This document shows positions 49,911-62,840 of a DNA stretch of 64,000 bases, piece after piece. Where the stretch lies: positions 930,001 to 994,000 of the forward strand of contig VTFK01000009.1 in the NCBI GenBank assembly GCA_009617715.1. Direction: 5' to 3'. This DNA comes from Plectrocnemia conspersa. Lineage: Eukaryota > Arthropoda > Insecta > Trichoptera > Polycentropodidae. The position numbers and the translations under genes are program-made. The notes beneath the pieces are model-generated. The model saw nothing but the letters and a program-made list of their open reading frames with translations. It searched no databases and had not been told where the DNA came from. Each line of letters begins with the position of its first letter. The stretch's first letter is position 1.

Positions 49911-50614
49911 AACAACTATATTTTGTAATTTAGGTAATGGCGACGAAATCCGTCTTGTCTTGTCTATTTCATGTCAGAAATTCATAAGAACATCATCATA
50001 AAGTTTATGATTTATTATAATTATGATTTATTAAAAGTGAGGTAAGGCGTTTCAATGGACTTTCTATCTTATTTTTTTAATAAATTTATCATGAACAATA
50101 ATATTTTTTCTTGATTTTAACATTATTTAAGTTAGAACCTAATCTCTTTTTTGGCACCCAACTTTTTCATTAAAAAGTAGCTAAGCAAACCTCACACTTT
50201 GCGGAATTGAAAATTGATAAGACTATTGTAACACACATTTGTATTACAGCTTTGCTGCAAATAAGGCTTTGTATATTCTAGAGAAATTCAGAGTAAAAAA
50301 TCGCTTTCATTTTTATTACCATTGTATATTTAGCTTTAATATATTTCTCATAATGTGCTATATATTTACTATTTTTGCAACATTAAAAAGAATTGTTAAA
50401 TCAATATATAATACCACTGTTTATTAAATTATGATTCGTTTCTAAAATATCGTTAAATTTGTAATATATATTTAGAAATATTTATACAAATCATTGATTT
50501 TCAACATTCATTAACAACATTATACTATAAATGGAAATTTTACTAAGAATAATTATTTAAAAATTTAACTAAAATTGCTTTTGTAATAAATCCTTAACAA
50601 GCGTAAATTGAACT
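49911..50614. other. A+T-rich non-coding DNA
   Basis: No recognisable feature. Confidence 0.65.
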
Positions 50615-52340
50615 GAGTAGCTTTACAATCAAACCCTCGAGAGAAATCTTCTCAATAACAACGTAAGCAATGATCGCAATAGACTTTAAAAAGCGATATC
50701 ATTATTCACTGTTAAGCACTTATACAATGTATTGTGATAATCGAAACAATGCGCATTTTCCCACCAAACAAAAAGTTATTGTTCTGTAAATATTTGCTTA
50801 CAATTCATAACATTATATTTAAGTTAATTTTTAGTCTCATAGTGAATAAGTAAAACAACTATGCAAAAAATTACTATAAAAAAATCAATTTTCAGTCTCA
50901 TTAAATGAGTGAAATAATTATTTACATTTTTTCACTATGATTGGTTTTGTGAAAAGTAAAAAATGTAATTAAACAAGGAGCTTTATAAATAAACTCAGAA
51001 GAAATTGTACAAGAACAACGTAAACAATGATCGTGACACTTTCAAAAACCAGTATTATGATCATGGAAACAATACGCATTGTCCCACTCAACGAATAGTT
51101 ATTGTTTTGTAAACATTTTTTTGCTTACAGAGTCACAATATTATATTCAAGTCTATTTTGAGTCTCTTAGTGAATGAGTAAATTAAGTATGCAGACTTTT
51201 CACTATGATTGGTTTTGTAGGTTTTGTAGGAACGTTTTTTTAACCGCCGTACATGTACGGCGGTCGGACTTTCACTGTTTTGAGGTACACAGATAGTTAC
51301 ATATTAACACACATAACTAAAAGAATAATAAATAAACATTATATTTTTTATTTGATTCAGTGTAAATGATTTTTATAGAAAATAATAGCAATAATTTAAA
51401 GAGTTACGTAAATAAATATAATTAAAATATATTATATTAATTTTATAAAAAAAAATGAGAGCCTCTGAATTGATATAAGAAAATTCACAAAAGCCGAAAA
51501 ACATATAAAAAATATGTAAAATAAATTATTAGTCCTCACTAATACAAAAAGGTAAAAAAATAAATCAAAGCAATTACACGTTAAAAAGCATTTTTTTTAT
51601 ATAATTTACTATAAATGCAACATGAATAAATAACAACAGAAAACCTAAAGGTAACTAACTCCTAGGTTAAACAAATTAATATTTTTTTTAAATTAACTCA
51701 CTATTTAAATGGTTAATGGTCAATTGAACAAACCTTTGAGAAAAATCTTTATATTAAACACACAAAGAACGACGCTAACAATGACCACAACAAAAAATCA
51801 ATAATATTATGATTGGTCTGTTATAAGTATGTGTCATAAATAAGTTGAAAATGTGTAACTAAACTAAATATTTTTAGGTAAAATCTCAACAAATTAGATT
51901 TTAATTATTTTAAAAAATACTGCGATTACAATGTTTTTTTTTCTGAAATAATATGGCATTTTATTTAAAAATAAGTATGCAAAACTGCAAACTAATTTAA
52001 AAGTATAGTGTATAACCAATTAATATTTTTTTTAATAAACCCTTATTAAATGAGTAGCAGATTTAGACAGAATCTTTACTATGATTATTTTTAAAAGAAA
52101 TTCTAAATACTTGTCTAGCGTAAGTAATTTTAACAAAGGAGCTAAACAAACAAACCTGAAAGAGAAATATTTCACCATTAAGAACTATTACAATGTATTG
52201 TGATCGCTGAAACAATACGCATGTTTTTCAACATTTTTGCTAACAAAAGTTAATATGTTATATGCAATCAAATTTTAATAATAATGCAGAATCACTAGTT
52301 TTACAGAATTTTTGTTAAATAATTTTTTGTTAAAAACTTA
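50615..52340. repeat. Degenerate tandem array, period about 320-410 bp, interrupted by a transposon
   Basis: Unit 1 (from about 50615) and unit 2 (from about 50975) share AGCTTTA, AACAACGTAARCAATGATCG, GAAACAATRCGCATT, AGTTATTGTTYTGTAAA and TTTCACTATGATTGGTTTTG in the same order. Unit 3 resumes after the insertion at 51717 (ACGCTAACAATGACC at about 51770, TTATGATTGG at about 51808). Unit 4 (from about 52137) shares AAGGAGCT, TACAATGTATTGTGATCG and GAAACAATACGCATG. The element at 51244-51712 splits unit 3. Confidence 0.7.
51244..51712 (+). mobile_element. piggyBac-like non-autonomous element, copy 3, best preserved ends
   Basis: Flanked on both sides by TTAA (51240-51243 and 51713-51716), the target duplicated by piggyBac elements. 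It begins CCGCCGTACATGTACGGCGG, a perfect 20 bp palindrome that extends to 22 bp with flanking A/T, and continues CTTTCACTGTTTTGAGGTAC. It ends AACTCACTATTTAAATGG, slightly diverged from copies 1 and 2. The 469-base body is A/T-rich with no transposase. It sits inside a tandem array, so the empty site can be judged from neighbouring units. Confidence 0.75.
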
Positions 52341-52559
52341 TTAATATACATATAATCTTTATACCTAAAGACTACTATGAAATTGTAAAAATTTTACTAT
52401 GGTAACTTACAAACTGATGGTTTTAGCATTTTTTTAAAAATTAAATTCTATTCTATTTTTGTTGTTACCTTGTTACTGTAGTTGCACTCCCAGACCATAT
52501 TTGTAGAAAATTACTGTATATTTTATATTTATACGTATGATACCTGGATATATAATATA
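52341..52559. other. A+T-rich non-coding DNA
   Basis: No recognisable feature. Confidence 0.6.
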
Positions 52560-53095
52560 CCTACATAGATATGGCTTTTCGCGATTCAGACAGAGGGCAT
52601 ATTGGAAAAGAAGACCGATAAAGTAAACACGCGGCCTTATTGGTTTACCTTTCCACGTAATACGTTTGCCCCCACGAGCGTTGTTTTGCTTTGGAAAGTC
52701 CCCTTAAAGCGCGATGGCGAAATCATAGCGTATATGGAAAATGAAAAACGAAATGGACCCTCGGTACGGTGTATATTCTTTGGGAAAAATATCATATCAT
52801 ACATTCATACAGCGTGGCGCAAAGTTACGCGTCTGGTTATGCTGCGGTGTTTTCCCAAAACAATTTATAACTAAAAATAAAATATTAATGACTGAGCACG
52901 TTACTTCCGCGTGCGTTAATACGATATAAACAATACAGAGAATGCATATGACTAGTAAAATTAGTAATGAAAAATGGCAGGTTAGGAAAAAATAAACACA
53001 AAGACCGCCATGTGACATCTACATACATAGATTCGCGCGCGTGAATTGTTAACATGTCCTGAATCAACCGGCAATTTAATTACGTCGCAAAATGC
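52560..53095. other. G+C-moderate island
   Basis: Complex sequence (ACACGCGGCCTTATTGG, CCCCTTAAAGCGCGATGG, TCGCGCGCGTGAATTG). Four short frames on both strands (between 52602 and 53067) overlap each other in different registers with no domain, so none is called. Candidate conserved non-coding element. Confidence 0.4.
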
Positions 53096-53893
53096 ATCAC
53101 ATGGCACTTGAAATATCAGTGGTTTTATAATTTATATTTTTAATGAAAGAAAACATATTTTAATAAATTGTCAGGTAAATATTTTTTTATATTTTAAAAT
53201 ATTTTTTATGTCTATCATCATAATTTTTATATCTTTTATAGTGTTGGTCATCATAATATATGATGATTTGAGAATATTAAAGTTAAACTTGATTTAATTA
53301 CGTTCCGAGATATTCGACTACAAAATAGTAAAATTGTAAAAGTATTTTAGAATAATAAATGGCAAATAAACTAGTTTAATTAATACCTACTATTATTGGT
53401 ATAAGTAACACTACGTTTTTTTATATGTTACGTAATAATTTCATATGCATTAAAACCATCATAATTAAAAAACATGAGTATGTGTATGTATTTGCATTTA
53501 AAAACAAGCTTTAATACATGTAACAAAATAAACATTGTTGTCTTAATATTTATGTTGCATTTTATAGTTAGTTTAGTGCCACAGCGAAATAAAAATATTT
53601 CCCAGAAAGTTTCCTTCTATCTGAAAGTTTGCATTGCGGTATTTGAAAATATATTCAATAAACTTTCTTATTTGTAGATTTAACGGTTACTTTTTACAAT
53701 CCTGTATATTCCTAGTACGTGATACTACGTACGTGGAACCGCAGACCCCGTATTATTTTGCCAATTGCTTCTTGGAAAAACAAATTCGAATCAAATGGAT
53801 CGTTTGTCATTTTGCGGTTTCATCTTAGAGCGAAATTTAATTTAATATTTATATAAATTAAAAGGATATGATTTTGCTTGATGCAGATTCTAG
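53096..53893. other. A+T-rich non-coding DNA with a small complex patch
   Basis: The patch at 53715-53830 (CTACGTACGTGGAACCGC) lies in a 64-codon frame (53634-53828) with no domain. Otherwise no feature was seen. Confidence 0.55.
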
Positions 53894-53988
53894 CCGGAGA
53901 TAAAAAAATATGGTCGAGGAGCTTTAGGGTGCTTAAAGTAACTTTGCATTTGCATCAAAAGCTCTCGCCGGCAAAATCTTATCTCCGG
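53894..53988. repeat. Imperfect hairpin of about 95 nt, microRNA-precursor-like
   Basis: CCGGAGATAA (53894-53903) pairs with TTATCTCCGG (53979-53988). GAGCTTT (53919-53925) pairs with AAAGCTC (53958-53964), and CGA/TCG pairs next to it. The intervening arms of about 15 bases pair only partly. The terminal loop is about 30 bases. Length, mismatched stem and loop size fit a pri-microRNA hairpin, but a transposon relic or a paired binding site would look the same. Strand cannot be told. Confidence 0.55.
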
Positions 53989-54780
53989 TGCGGAAATATT
54001 TCAAATGAATTCCGTTTGTGCATGGGAGAGAATCAAAATTGACTATTGATTCGGACGAACATTCAGAATATTTTTATTGTAATTTTAATACCGTTAAAAA
54101 TTACTTATATTAAAAAAAAAGCAATGGAGAAAAGCACTTTAGATTTTATATTTAAAAAAAAGTCTTTATCTACCTGAAAAATCAAGTTGAGATTGTGTTT
54201 TTATCTCTTAGACTTGCATGCAATGAAAAAGTATTTTTTATTTTGTATTCCAAACAAGATTACCATAATAAGTTTATAAGCCTAATACATATTTTAATTG
54301 AGAATTATAAACCGTTGTTTTACACAGATAGTATACGACAATAATGCCTGATTAACATGACTTAATTATGAAAAATCAATCCTAAGTTAGTTAGTACTAC
54401 ATTAAGCTTAGAATAGCTTGTGACAAAATATGTTATGCCTGAAATCTGATCTAATATTTTAAGTTAATAAAGATTTTATTTCACCAAAACTTTGATATAT
54501 TACTATTGCAATTTTAAAAATTAGTATTTTTTAATTTCTATCGTATCTAGAAAACCAAAATAAGTGTTATAAAAATATTGTTTAAAAAACATGTATAGAC
54601 AATATATATATATTGTAAAATTAATATATTATATATTACTGTATCAAAACAAATATTTATTAAACCATTTATTATTTAATTGTAATAATATACTTTATTT
54701 GATAAATATAATGTTATTCTACAACTGCACATTCATGAAATTGTCGGTAATTTATCCGAGTACAATTTTGAGATTATTTC
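53989..54780. other. A+T-rich non-coding DNA
   Basis: No recognisable feature; a 98-codon frame (54591-54887) that runs into the next island has chance-like composition in its first two thirds. Confidence 0.6.
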
Positions 54781-55180
54781 ATTTTTTTATCCACTTTTTC
54801 CTATTCTTTTCTACTCTAACCCGCTTCCCGTGCCCGGATAGATGTAAATTGACAAAGTTCCGAGTTGACAAGTTGAATCTGCCATAAAGGGTGACTTTGT
54901 TCTGACATTTTCAATTTCGTACACGGCAAACTTTATTATGTGTCACGGATCGTATGAAATTTATGCGATGCGAGACGCGATCTTCGGCGCGCCTAGGTCA
55001 AAAAGGTTTCTTCCCTTATTTACCTCACTCGCACTTCTCTCTTTAGACTTTGACTTAATCGTATGGAAATTTAAAAGATAAGATAATTCTGAGAGTCTCT
55101 AAAGGGAAAACACGTCAAAACGGCGACGTATTTGCTATATTATCAATGAAGAACGATCCGATGCAGGTTGAAAAAGATTG
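54781..55180. other. Prominent G+C-moderate island
   Basis: Complex sequence (CCCGCTTCCCGTGCCCGG, GATGCGAGACGCGATCTTCGG, GGCGCGCC). GTTGACAA and TTGACAAAG words recur at about 54848-54872. Frames are interrupted. Candidate conserved non-coding element. Confidence 0.45.
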
Positions 55181-58100
55181 AAAATGTTTGCCATTAAAAT
55201 TTTCATATACATGCATACATCACATAAATATTTTTTATAAATATACATATAATACATTTAATGCAGCTTATTAAATCAGATTACAACAAAATATTATGCT
55301 ACCAGAACTCATTTTAAACCACATTATTAAAATAATCGTATTATATCATATGTGAATATTTGACAGCAGAAAATGCGATTAATTGTCAGTCTGATTATAT
55401 AAAAATACTATGCCACCATTTTCCATTATATATCGGTTCGATCAATTTCCTAATTGAATTTCCTGACTATGTAAACGTTGCATTAAGCGGCGGAAACTTG
55501 ATGAATTACATTAGGTGGTATATGTACTTTTATTATATCGGACGTGGAATTTTAATTAAATTATTTTATTAGAACTAAGTGCTCTTTTCAACATTTTTAT
55601 TTCCATATTAAAATAGATTGCGTTTCCTATATACTTATCTACGTATATAAACTACGTCGAATATAGTATATATTAATATCACGGTCGTTTGAAACGCAAT
55701 TGGATTATAACTTTTACACCTGGCAAAGTCATACATAATGTCATGAAACCGACACTGAAGCCTTTGAGAAGGAATTAAAGCATTCAGTGTACGTTGAAGC
55801 CCAAAAGAAGCCTTAGAAAACATAGTTAGACACATATACTTTGAGTCGCGCATTGTAATTGTATATGGGACAGATTATCTTTGTTAAAGTCAGATTCTTT
55901 TACAATAAATACAAAAAGCTGTAAATTTTAATCTGACAAAATTGAATTGAAACATAAATTATCTAAAATTTTTTAAAAAATAAAAGCTGCTCGAACTATA
56001 CATAGTTTTTTTCAATTATGGTGAAAAAATATTTTCATTTATATGCTAAAGTAATAAATATCATTAGTATATTTGAATTAAATAATATGCTATTAAAAGT
56101 AGCACAGTATTTTTTTAATGAAAAATTTTGATATTATTTTGACAATATAATTCTACTACTGTTGTTGTAATATATTATATGAGAATTTTATTATGCTTAA
56201 TTATTAAGAATACAATAATGTTATTTATAATTTTTTTGTTAAGAAAAACTATGTGTGCAAGATAAAAACTAAGGTTTATATTCTACAAACAACTTTAAAC
56301 ATATCTTATTTGTGGCAAAAATAATGTAACACAGTCATTAATAAATAATTTAAGTATATGTAAAAAGCAAAAACAAGCACAAGTATTTTTTTAATTCATT
56401 ATTAAAATACACTAAAATTTTATTTCTGCGGATTGTCTTTAAAATAATATTTCATATACAAATTCACTTTCAGACTATTTCTAGTACTAAATTTATAAAC
56501 ATTCTTATTTTTTAATAAACACATATTAAAATACTTTATACTACACAATCAATTTACATTTGCAACTATAATCTAGGTCCTATTTTGTAATATTTAAAAT
56601 AATTTATATGCACTACACAATTAATCGTAAAAAAAAATTCAACAAAGTCACCTTATTAATAAAATTAATCTTTGAAAAAAATTTAAACAAAATATAATAT
56701 GAGAATTCTTAGAAGTGAAAATTATCAAAGGCATTCTAAAATTCAGGTATCTTACAAAAATAACTATAAGTATTATTTCTATAACTGTTTGTCATGCCTG
56801 AACAATAAATTTAAGGTTAAAAAATTCTATGGCATTGTTTTGCTCAAGATAAATTCATAAATTCATGAATTTCTATCATATACAAATACACACGTATGAA
56901 ATGAAAAATAATTTGATTAGCGAATGGAGATTAATCATAAGGACTATTTGGTAAAAATAAACCCCTTAACCGTTCGCCAAAGCTGCTCACAGAAAACATA
57001 AAATGGATCGCAAGAACTTGAAAATGTCTTATTTTTAACAAAATATTGTTAAAAATAAAACATTTTGAATAATAATATTATTACTATTTAACTTATTGTA
57101 TAAAAATATTTGTTACAGAGAAAAGAAAATTATTAAGAAAAAAAAACATTTGTTGAAATTAAAACTGATTTTTTTTAAATTTATTTTAGAACTCAAAAAT
57201 TAGGCTTTATTAGAGTTTAAAGTAAAATTTGTATAGTTATATATTTTGAGCAAATATAAAAATGCTAAATAATTAAATCGTAAAAACTAAATCCATATAA
57301 TCTATGTTGTATAGTCTTTGTGGCAAAAGCCGTATAAATATTCTGTACGTTAAGTCAAAAATACAAAAATGATACACGCAACAAATATATATTATTAAAT
57401 AAAAATAAAATATAAGTGATAAAACTGATTTTCTTTAACATATACCATAATTATTATTTTATTATCAGTGAAAAAATGGCTAAAGATCGTTCTGGTTTTT
57501 TTTTATTGACTGAAAAAGTTTTTTCTGTATAAACGATACTTTATAGAAAAAAAAATTTCAGCCATATTTTGAATATATTTTGCCTGTACACGTTTTAATT
57601 TACAGGATATGTTAAGCATATTATGTAAAAGGTTTAGTCTTAATTAACACAGGATATCAAATTTCTTCATTTAATTTATGTAATAGGAATATCTATAGGG
57701 CTTAAGCGTAATTATCGAGCTAGATATTAATTTGATTGCTTTTTAATTTAAATATTTCTCTTGATTTATAGAAAAAATATTATATGTTTCTAAAAAGAAA
57801 GTAAGTGTTTAAAGTATAAAAGAAAAAAAAACTTAAAATCGCAAAATGTATTATTGAAATCAACTTATTTATATTATTAAAGTAAATGCTGTTCTTAAAT
57901 TTTTACAGTAGCTATTTTATTAAATATTTATAATAATAAAAACAGTTTAATTGCTATTTGATGGGCTAAAAAATGCCCATATTAAATCAAGTTATTATTA
58001 TTTTCAATAAAAATATATAGCGATTTCAATTCCCCTTTAAAAATATCAAGTGGCACTGAAATGGATAATAAATGATAATTTCACTATAAAAATAATTCTC

Positions 58101-58780
58101 TGTTTACTGCACTGATTTATAAGTTTACAGACAATATAATCAATAAGGTATTTTACATTTATTTTATGATGATTAATAGTTTTTTTTGTTCCATTATATT
58201 TTTTAAAATAGCTTACTATGATCAATTATTTGCAAAAAAATAATAATAGCATTACCAAAAACTTATTTTATTTAACAAGATATTTACTTTATGGTTAATA
58301 TTTTAATAGTAGTAGCTTAACTTATGATCAGCAAAACACCAGATTTTAACTAATTTCCATAATTTCAAAATTTCCCAAGAGCACTACCTCTATATTTTAT
58401 ATTTGCTAAAACATACATATTTTTATAGTTCTTTAATAATTTTTTGCTATTATTAATACTAAAATTGTTGTCATAAAATCGATATATATTTTGTAATAAT
58501 TTTTAACCGTCATTAATTTTATTAAATAATGCTGCATATGTTGTTTTTCCAAATATATTTTTTTTCGGTTTTTCAGTCTATTATGTAAATATATGGTAGT
58601 ATTATTTGTAATGTGCGCATAAAAATATTGGCAGTGGATATATTATTTATATTTCAAGAATATTGTTATATTAACCCCAATAACAATAATGAATTTAATT
58701 AGTTCAAGTCTATATTTTATACGGTTTTATTATGCACAAAACCAAAACCGTAATAATTCATTAGCACAATATAATGTAAA
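55181..58780. other. Longest A+T-rich stretch, about 3.6 kb
   Basis: Extremely A/T-rich from 55.9 kb on, with many AAAATATTT words. A modest patch lies at 55360-55560 (70-codon frame, no domain) and another at 55680-55860. TGTGGCAAAA-type words recur near 56311, 57320 and 59418, which may mark an old repeat. No gene was seen. Confidence 0.65.
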
Positions 58781-59060
58781 TTCAGTGTCTTGCCGAAATC
58801 GAAGTGGGCGGTTAAAAACAATTTTGCGAAACTTACCATTTTAATTATCTCGCTTACGGGGCTCTAATTATTCGCGAAACTTTCCCTGCGAAGATATTTC
58901 GACCTTATTATTTGTGGAAAGTACACAACAATAACTCTTCGACAACAATCGTGCCCCTCGCTCTCGCCACTTTTATTTTCAAAAGTTTGAGAAACTGTAA
59001 ACGAGTCGTGTTTGAAGTGAATGTTGCAAGTGCTGTGACAATGGAACTGTGCGATACACT
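58781..59060. other. G+C-moderate island, candidate conserved non-coding element
   Basis: Complex sequence with TAAT/ATTA words beside CG words (ACCATTTTAATTATCTCG, GGGGCTCTAATTATTCGCG, CGCGAAACTTTCCC). GCGAAACTT occurs twice (about 58827 and 58873). There is no open frame. Enhancer-like by composition only. Confidence 0.45.
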
Positions 59061-61540
59061 ATTATTTCTTTGGAAAATGTAGCGAGAGCTTTTTGTAATA
59101 AATATAATATCAAATATTTCGCAATACGCTTTGAAAAGTCTTTTGATATAATAACTATATCAAATCGAAAAGAGGCAAATTATTTAATATTCAATAAGTT
59201 GTTCAATAGACTTATTGCTTTGTTCATTTAGAAAATGCAGGTTAAAACAGTTAGCAAGATCGCAACATACAAGTATGTTACAGGGTAAAAATTAAAACCA
59301 ATAAATTAAATATTTAGACATGAAATTCACAAATGAATTTTTATACCAATATTATAAGTACTTAAGCCTATATTTTTCCTGCAAATTTTTCAATATTAGG
59401 AAATATTTTATCCTATTGTGGCAGGCAAAATGTGACACAGACGAAAAAATAATAAGACACCAACAGCGTGGTAAGATAAGGGTTGAAATACGATTTTAAT
59501 TATAACATAACACTTAAGTTCGTTATATTGCTCAAATCATTAGTAACAGAAGATTTCCATAATTTTGTAATAACTTGAGCTTATTTGATATTGTGTTTTG
59601 AGATTTTTCAACGTAAGATGAAATTGGTTAAAAAGTGATTACTTCTTCGATAGAATTAAAAATATGTTTACTACTACTTTAAATTCTGCCAAATATATTT
59701 TTTACTAAATTGTATATTTTTCTACCAAACCATAATAGGAAAGATTTTAATCAATTTTATGCTGTGTATTTAAAATATTTTTATTTCACCTAATATTTAG
59801 AAACTCACTATTGTTTTATTATAACTATTTTTTAAAAGAACTTTTTCACAATTAGCAATGGCATATTCTCTCCTCAAATATCTGGCAGTTATTCTAATAG
59901 GTTTTAATGTTTTTTAGATTTTACTAATTTAGAATTCTACTAATAAATCTAATTAGCAACTTTCTGATTTATATTAATATTTGCAACACATTAATTTTAT
60001 TACATCTTACCTTCAATAACCATTTGCTTTATTTAGATTTATTTTGCTTATTATTTTTTTACTATAATTTACAAAACTACACTTAGTGTAATCTCTATAC
60101 TTTTAAAATTAGTTAAAACTTTTGATTTAAAGAAACATTTTTTTTAAATAAAATTGTAAAATTTAGAAACGATTCAGTAAAATGTACTAAGCTTAATTAC
60201 TGATTTAACTCTTTCGAATTGTTTTAGACAATAAATATGAAAATATTTTAGTCTATTTATTTTTAAAATTAAGTAAACAAAATTTAATATAAGCAGTAAA
60301 CTAACTGTGGAAAACGCTTGAAAATCAGTTTTTTTAATTTATAGCGAACAGCGAACTTGTAACATAACTTACTATCGATATTTGCAAAAGATAATTTTAT
60401 TTATTTTAAATAAAGTATGATCAATAAGGAAGCAATCGTGAGAACTGTACCTCAATAATTAAAAACGAATACACGCACAGGTACATCCCTCTCGGTGAAC
60501 AACCAATCTTAAGGCAGAACTTTAAGAGCAAGTAAAGACACAGCAATGTCATTATCTTATTGATTAAATGCAGTGATATTAAATGGTATAAATGTTTTAT
60601 ATTATCAACAAGGCTGTGGTTTTATCTAAGAATAATATTTCATGTATAAAATTAAATTTAAAATATACTACTAGGTACTAGTATGTTAATAAATAATATA
60701 TTAACAAGGTATATTATAATTTTAAGAACTGAAATAAACTTTATTTTTTTAAAAAAAATTAATTTTTTATTGACTAAATAAATAAATGATTCAAGCAAAA
60801 ATAGGTTTAATAAAAACCACTATTGTTCTATTATATTTTATAGTCCACAAAAATAATAATATATTAAAGTTCTTTATTGAAATATTTTTATTTTGAAAAA
60901 ATAAATAAAAGGCATACTATATAAAAAAAAACTTAAACCCTAGAATAACCTAAAGAAATAATATTAAAATCCGACAAAAACACCAATAGCTAAAATTTTA
61001 TTGTTTGAGAGTTAGGTTTAAACAATAACCGTTAGATATCTGCAAAAGACAATATCTTGGCTTACAAAATAAACATCAGAGATCATCAGAGCATATGCAA
61101 TTGCACAATAGCAACGCAGATTTAATATAAAAGTCTTAAATTGCGATTAATTCAAAACTTGTTCATAAAAAACAGATTGGTTGAACTATCCTTTGCAAGT
61201 ATTAGACGGTAACCCTACGCCTTAAAATATCATACTTTCCACTAATAAAATGTCTCTTAATTTGCCTGACTTATTGATCTAACAAAATATGTTAAACTAC
61301 AAGGATTTATTTATTTTGTTACACATTTATAAAAATATAAATATATATGAGATTTGGATTTTTTTTGTAAAAACATTAACAATAAATTTAGAACTATATT
61401 TTCTTAAATCAACTAATAAAATGATGCCTAAAGCTTATTTCTTACCAGTTACGATACAAATATAGGTACTCATTTATATTTCATATTATTCGTATTGATT
61501 CAAAACTTTCAATACAGTCAGACTGAATTATGGACAAACT
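59061..61540. other. Long A+T-rich stretch
   Basis: At 59267-59284, ATACAAGTATGTTACAG shares its core with the hairpin arms at 30.8 kb, and AACATAC-AA-GTATGTT is itself an inverted repeat. A small patch at 60420-60560 is more complex. No gene was seen. Confidence 0.6.
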
Positions 61541-61880
61541 GTCAAAAAACATTTTAGCGCCATTAAACCCGGCGGGCGTCCATGCACGTAAATAGAGCAG
61601 CGTTTTCCAAACTTGGCACAGAAGCTCCGGCAACTATCGCCATGTATTATTCACAAATATCAGATACACCACTTAGAATGCGATTAAAATGCATGCCGCT
61701 CGGGGGTTTGTTACCCCTGGCTTTGAGTGACGTCACGGTTAACGGAATCGGACGTACGGGCGGGCTGCACTTGCCAAACTTGTGCATTTATTTATAACTG
61801 ACATATGCGGCTTCGAGCGAATGCGATGACTCAGATTATAACTGGAATCCGGGTACAAATTGACGGTACGCGAGGATAGC
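61541..61880. other. G+C-rich island with CRE and AP-1 type sites
   Basis: Complex sequence (CCCGGCGGGCGTCCATGC, TCGGACGTACGGGCGGGC). A perfect TGACGTCA is at 61728-61735 and TGACTCA at 61827-61833. GGGGT-TTGTT-ACCCC forms a small stem at about 61704-61718. A 71-codon frame (61582-61797) covers the middle without a known domain. Likely regulatory by motif content; not proven. Confidence 0.5.
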
Positions 61881-62460
61881 TTTTAATATATTGCCTTTTC
61901 AGATTGTGACACCTGTTTGTAGTTTTGACTGCGTTAAAAATAATATGCTGAATATGTAAAATTACACTAGCCTTGAATCACACATATACTTTCAATAAAA
62001 CTGCAGTGTATATTGTTTATCTATATATAAAAAATTATGTTTCTATCACGTGCATTCCATATGTCGCTGCATACACTACCCACTCATTAGATTTTTATTT
62101 ATTTATTAATACGTATGCTACAAATAATACATGGCGCTAACTTTTTAGCCGCGACGCTTGAGATTAAAGGGATGTAATCACAACTCTTTGACTATGCAGC
62201 TCACAGTTTGAAGTTTCCCAATAACAACAAACTATCTACACCATTTATCGGCAATTTAAAAAAGCGTTTTATGTTTAATAACGTATGTAATACAACGTAT
62301 TTTAAATATTTTTGCGACTTTGGAGTATATGTATAATAAAGATATAAATAATTCTGTTATGCTAAACTATTTTTACACAAATAATTTTATCTTACATAAA
62401 AGTTATATTTAGACATGTAAAAATACCACAGTGACCTTCAAATATTTATCAAATAAAGAC
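61881..62460. other. A+T-rich non-coding DNA with a small complex patch
   Basis: The patch at 62130-62225 (ACATGGCGCTAACTTTTTAGCCGCG) is otherwise unremarkable. No gene was seen. Confidence 0.6.
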
Positions 62461-62840
62461 AATATATATTTTTTCTTAAAAGAATCCCATAACTTCGCCC
62501 TTCATGAATTATTAAAGCACAGAATAAAGTCTAAATATCGAACTTTTGTCCCAGTCGTGCATTATAAATGCTATCTGCGACTCTATAGCCACCGTTTGCG
62601 ACCCCTGCTTTTGCATAATAAAGGTGAGCCCGGAACATAATTTTATGTTACATCCATCACAATATTAAACCCAAGACTGGCGCGGATTGTTGGCAGAGCG
62701 CGACAAATGCGTGCTTCGAATTAAACATTTGGCAAACGCTCCGAGGCGGGTTTACGGCCGACAAATTGATTTACGGCCGTGTGAAACGGCTCATGATGCA
62801 CATAATATACACGTGTGGATGACTGCGGAATCATAATGTC
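62461..62840. other. G+C-moderate island with a direct repeat
   Basis: Complex sequence. TTTACGGCCG occurs at 62751-62760 and again at 62770-62779. TTATAAATG and TTTTGCATAATAAAGG are Hox/Caudal-like words. GACTGGCGCGGATTG and GCAGAGCGCGAC give CG-rich blocks. Frames on both strands (62431-62640, 62721-63005, 62815-63045) show no domain. Candidate conserved regulatory element. Confidence 0.45.

Noticed and set aside
52602..53067. Four overlapping frames on both strands
   Set aside because: They conflict in register and none has a recognisable product.
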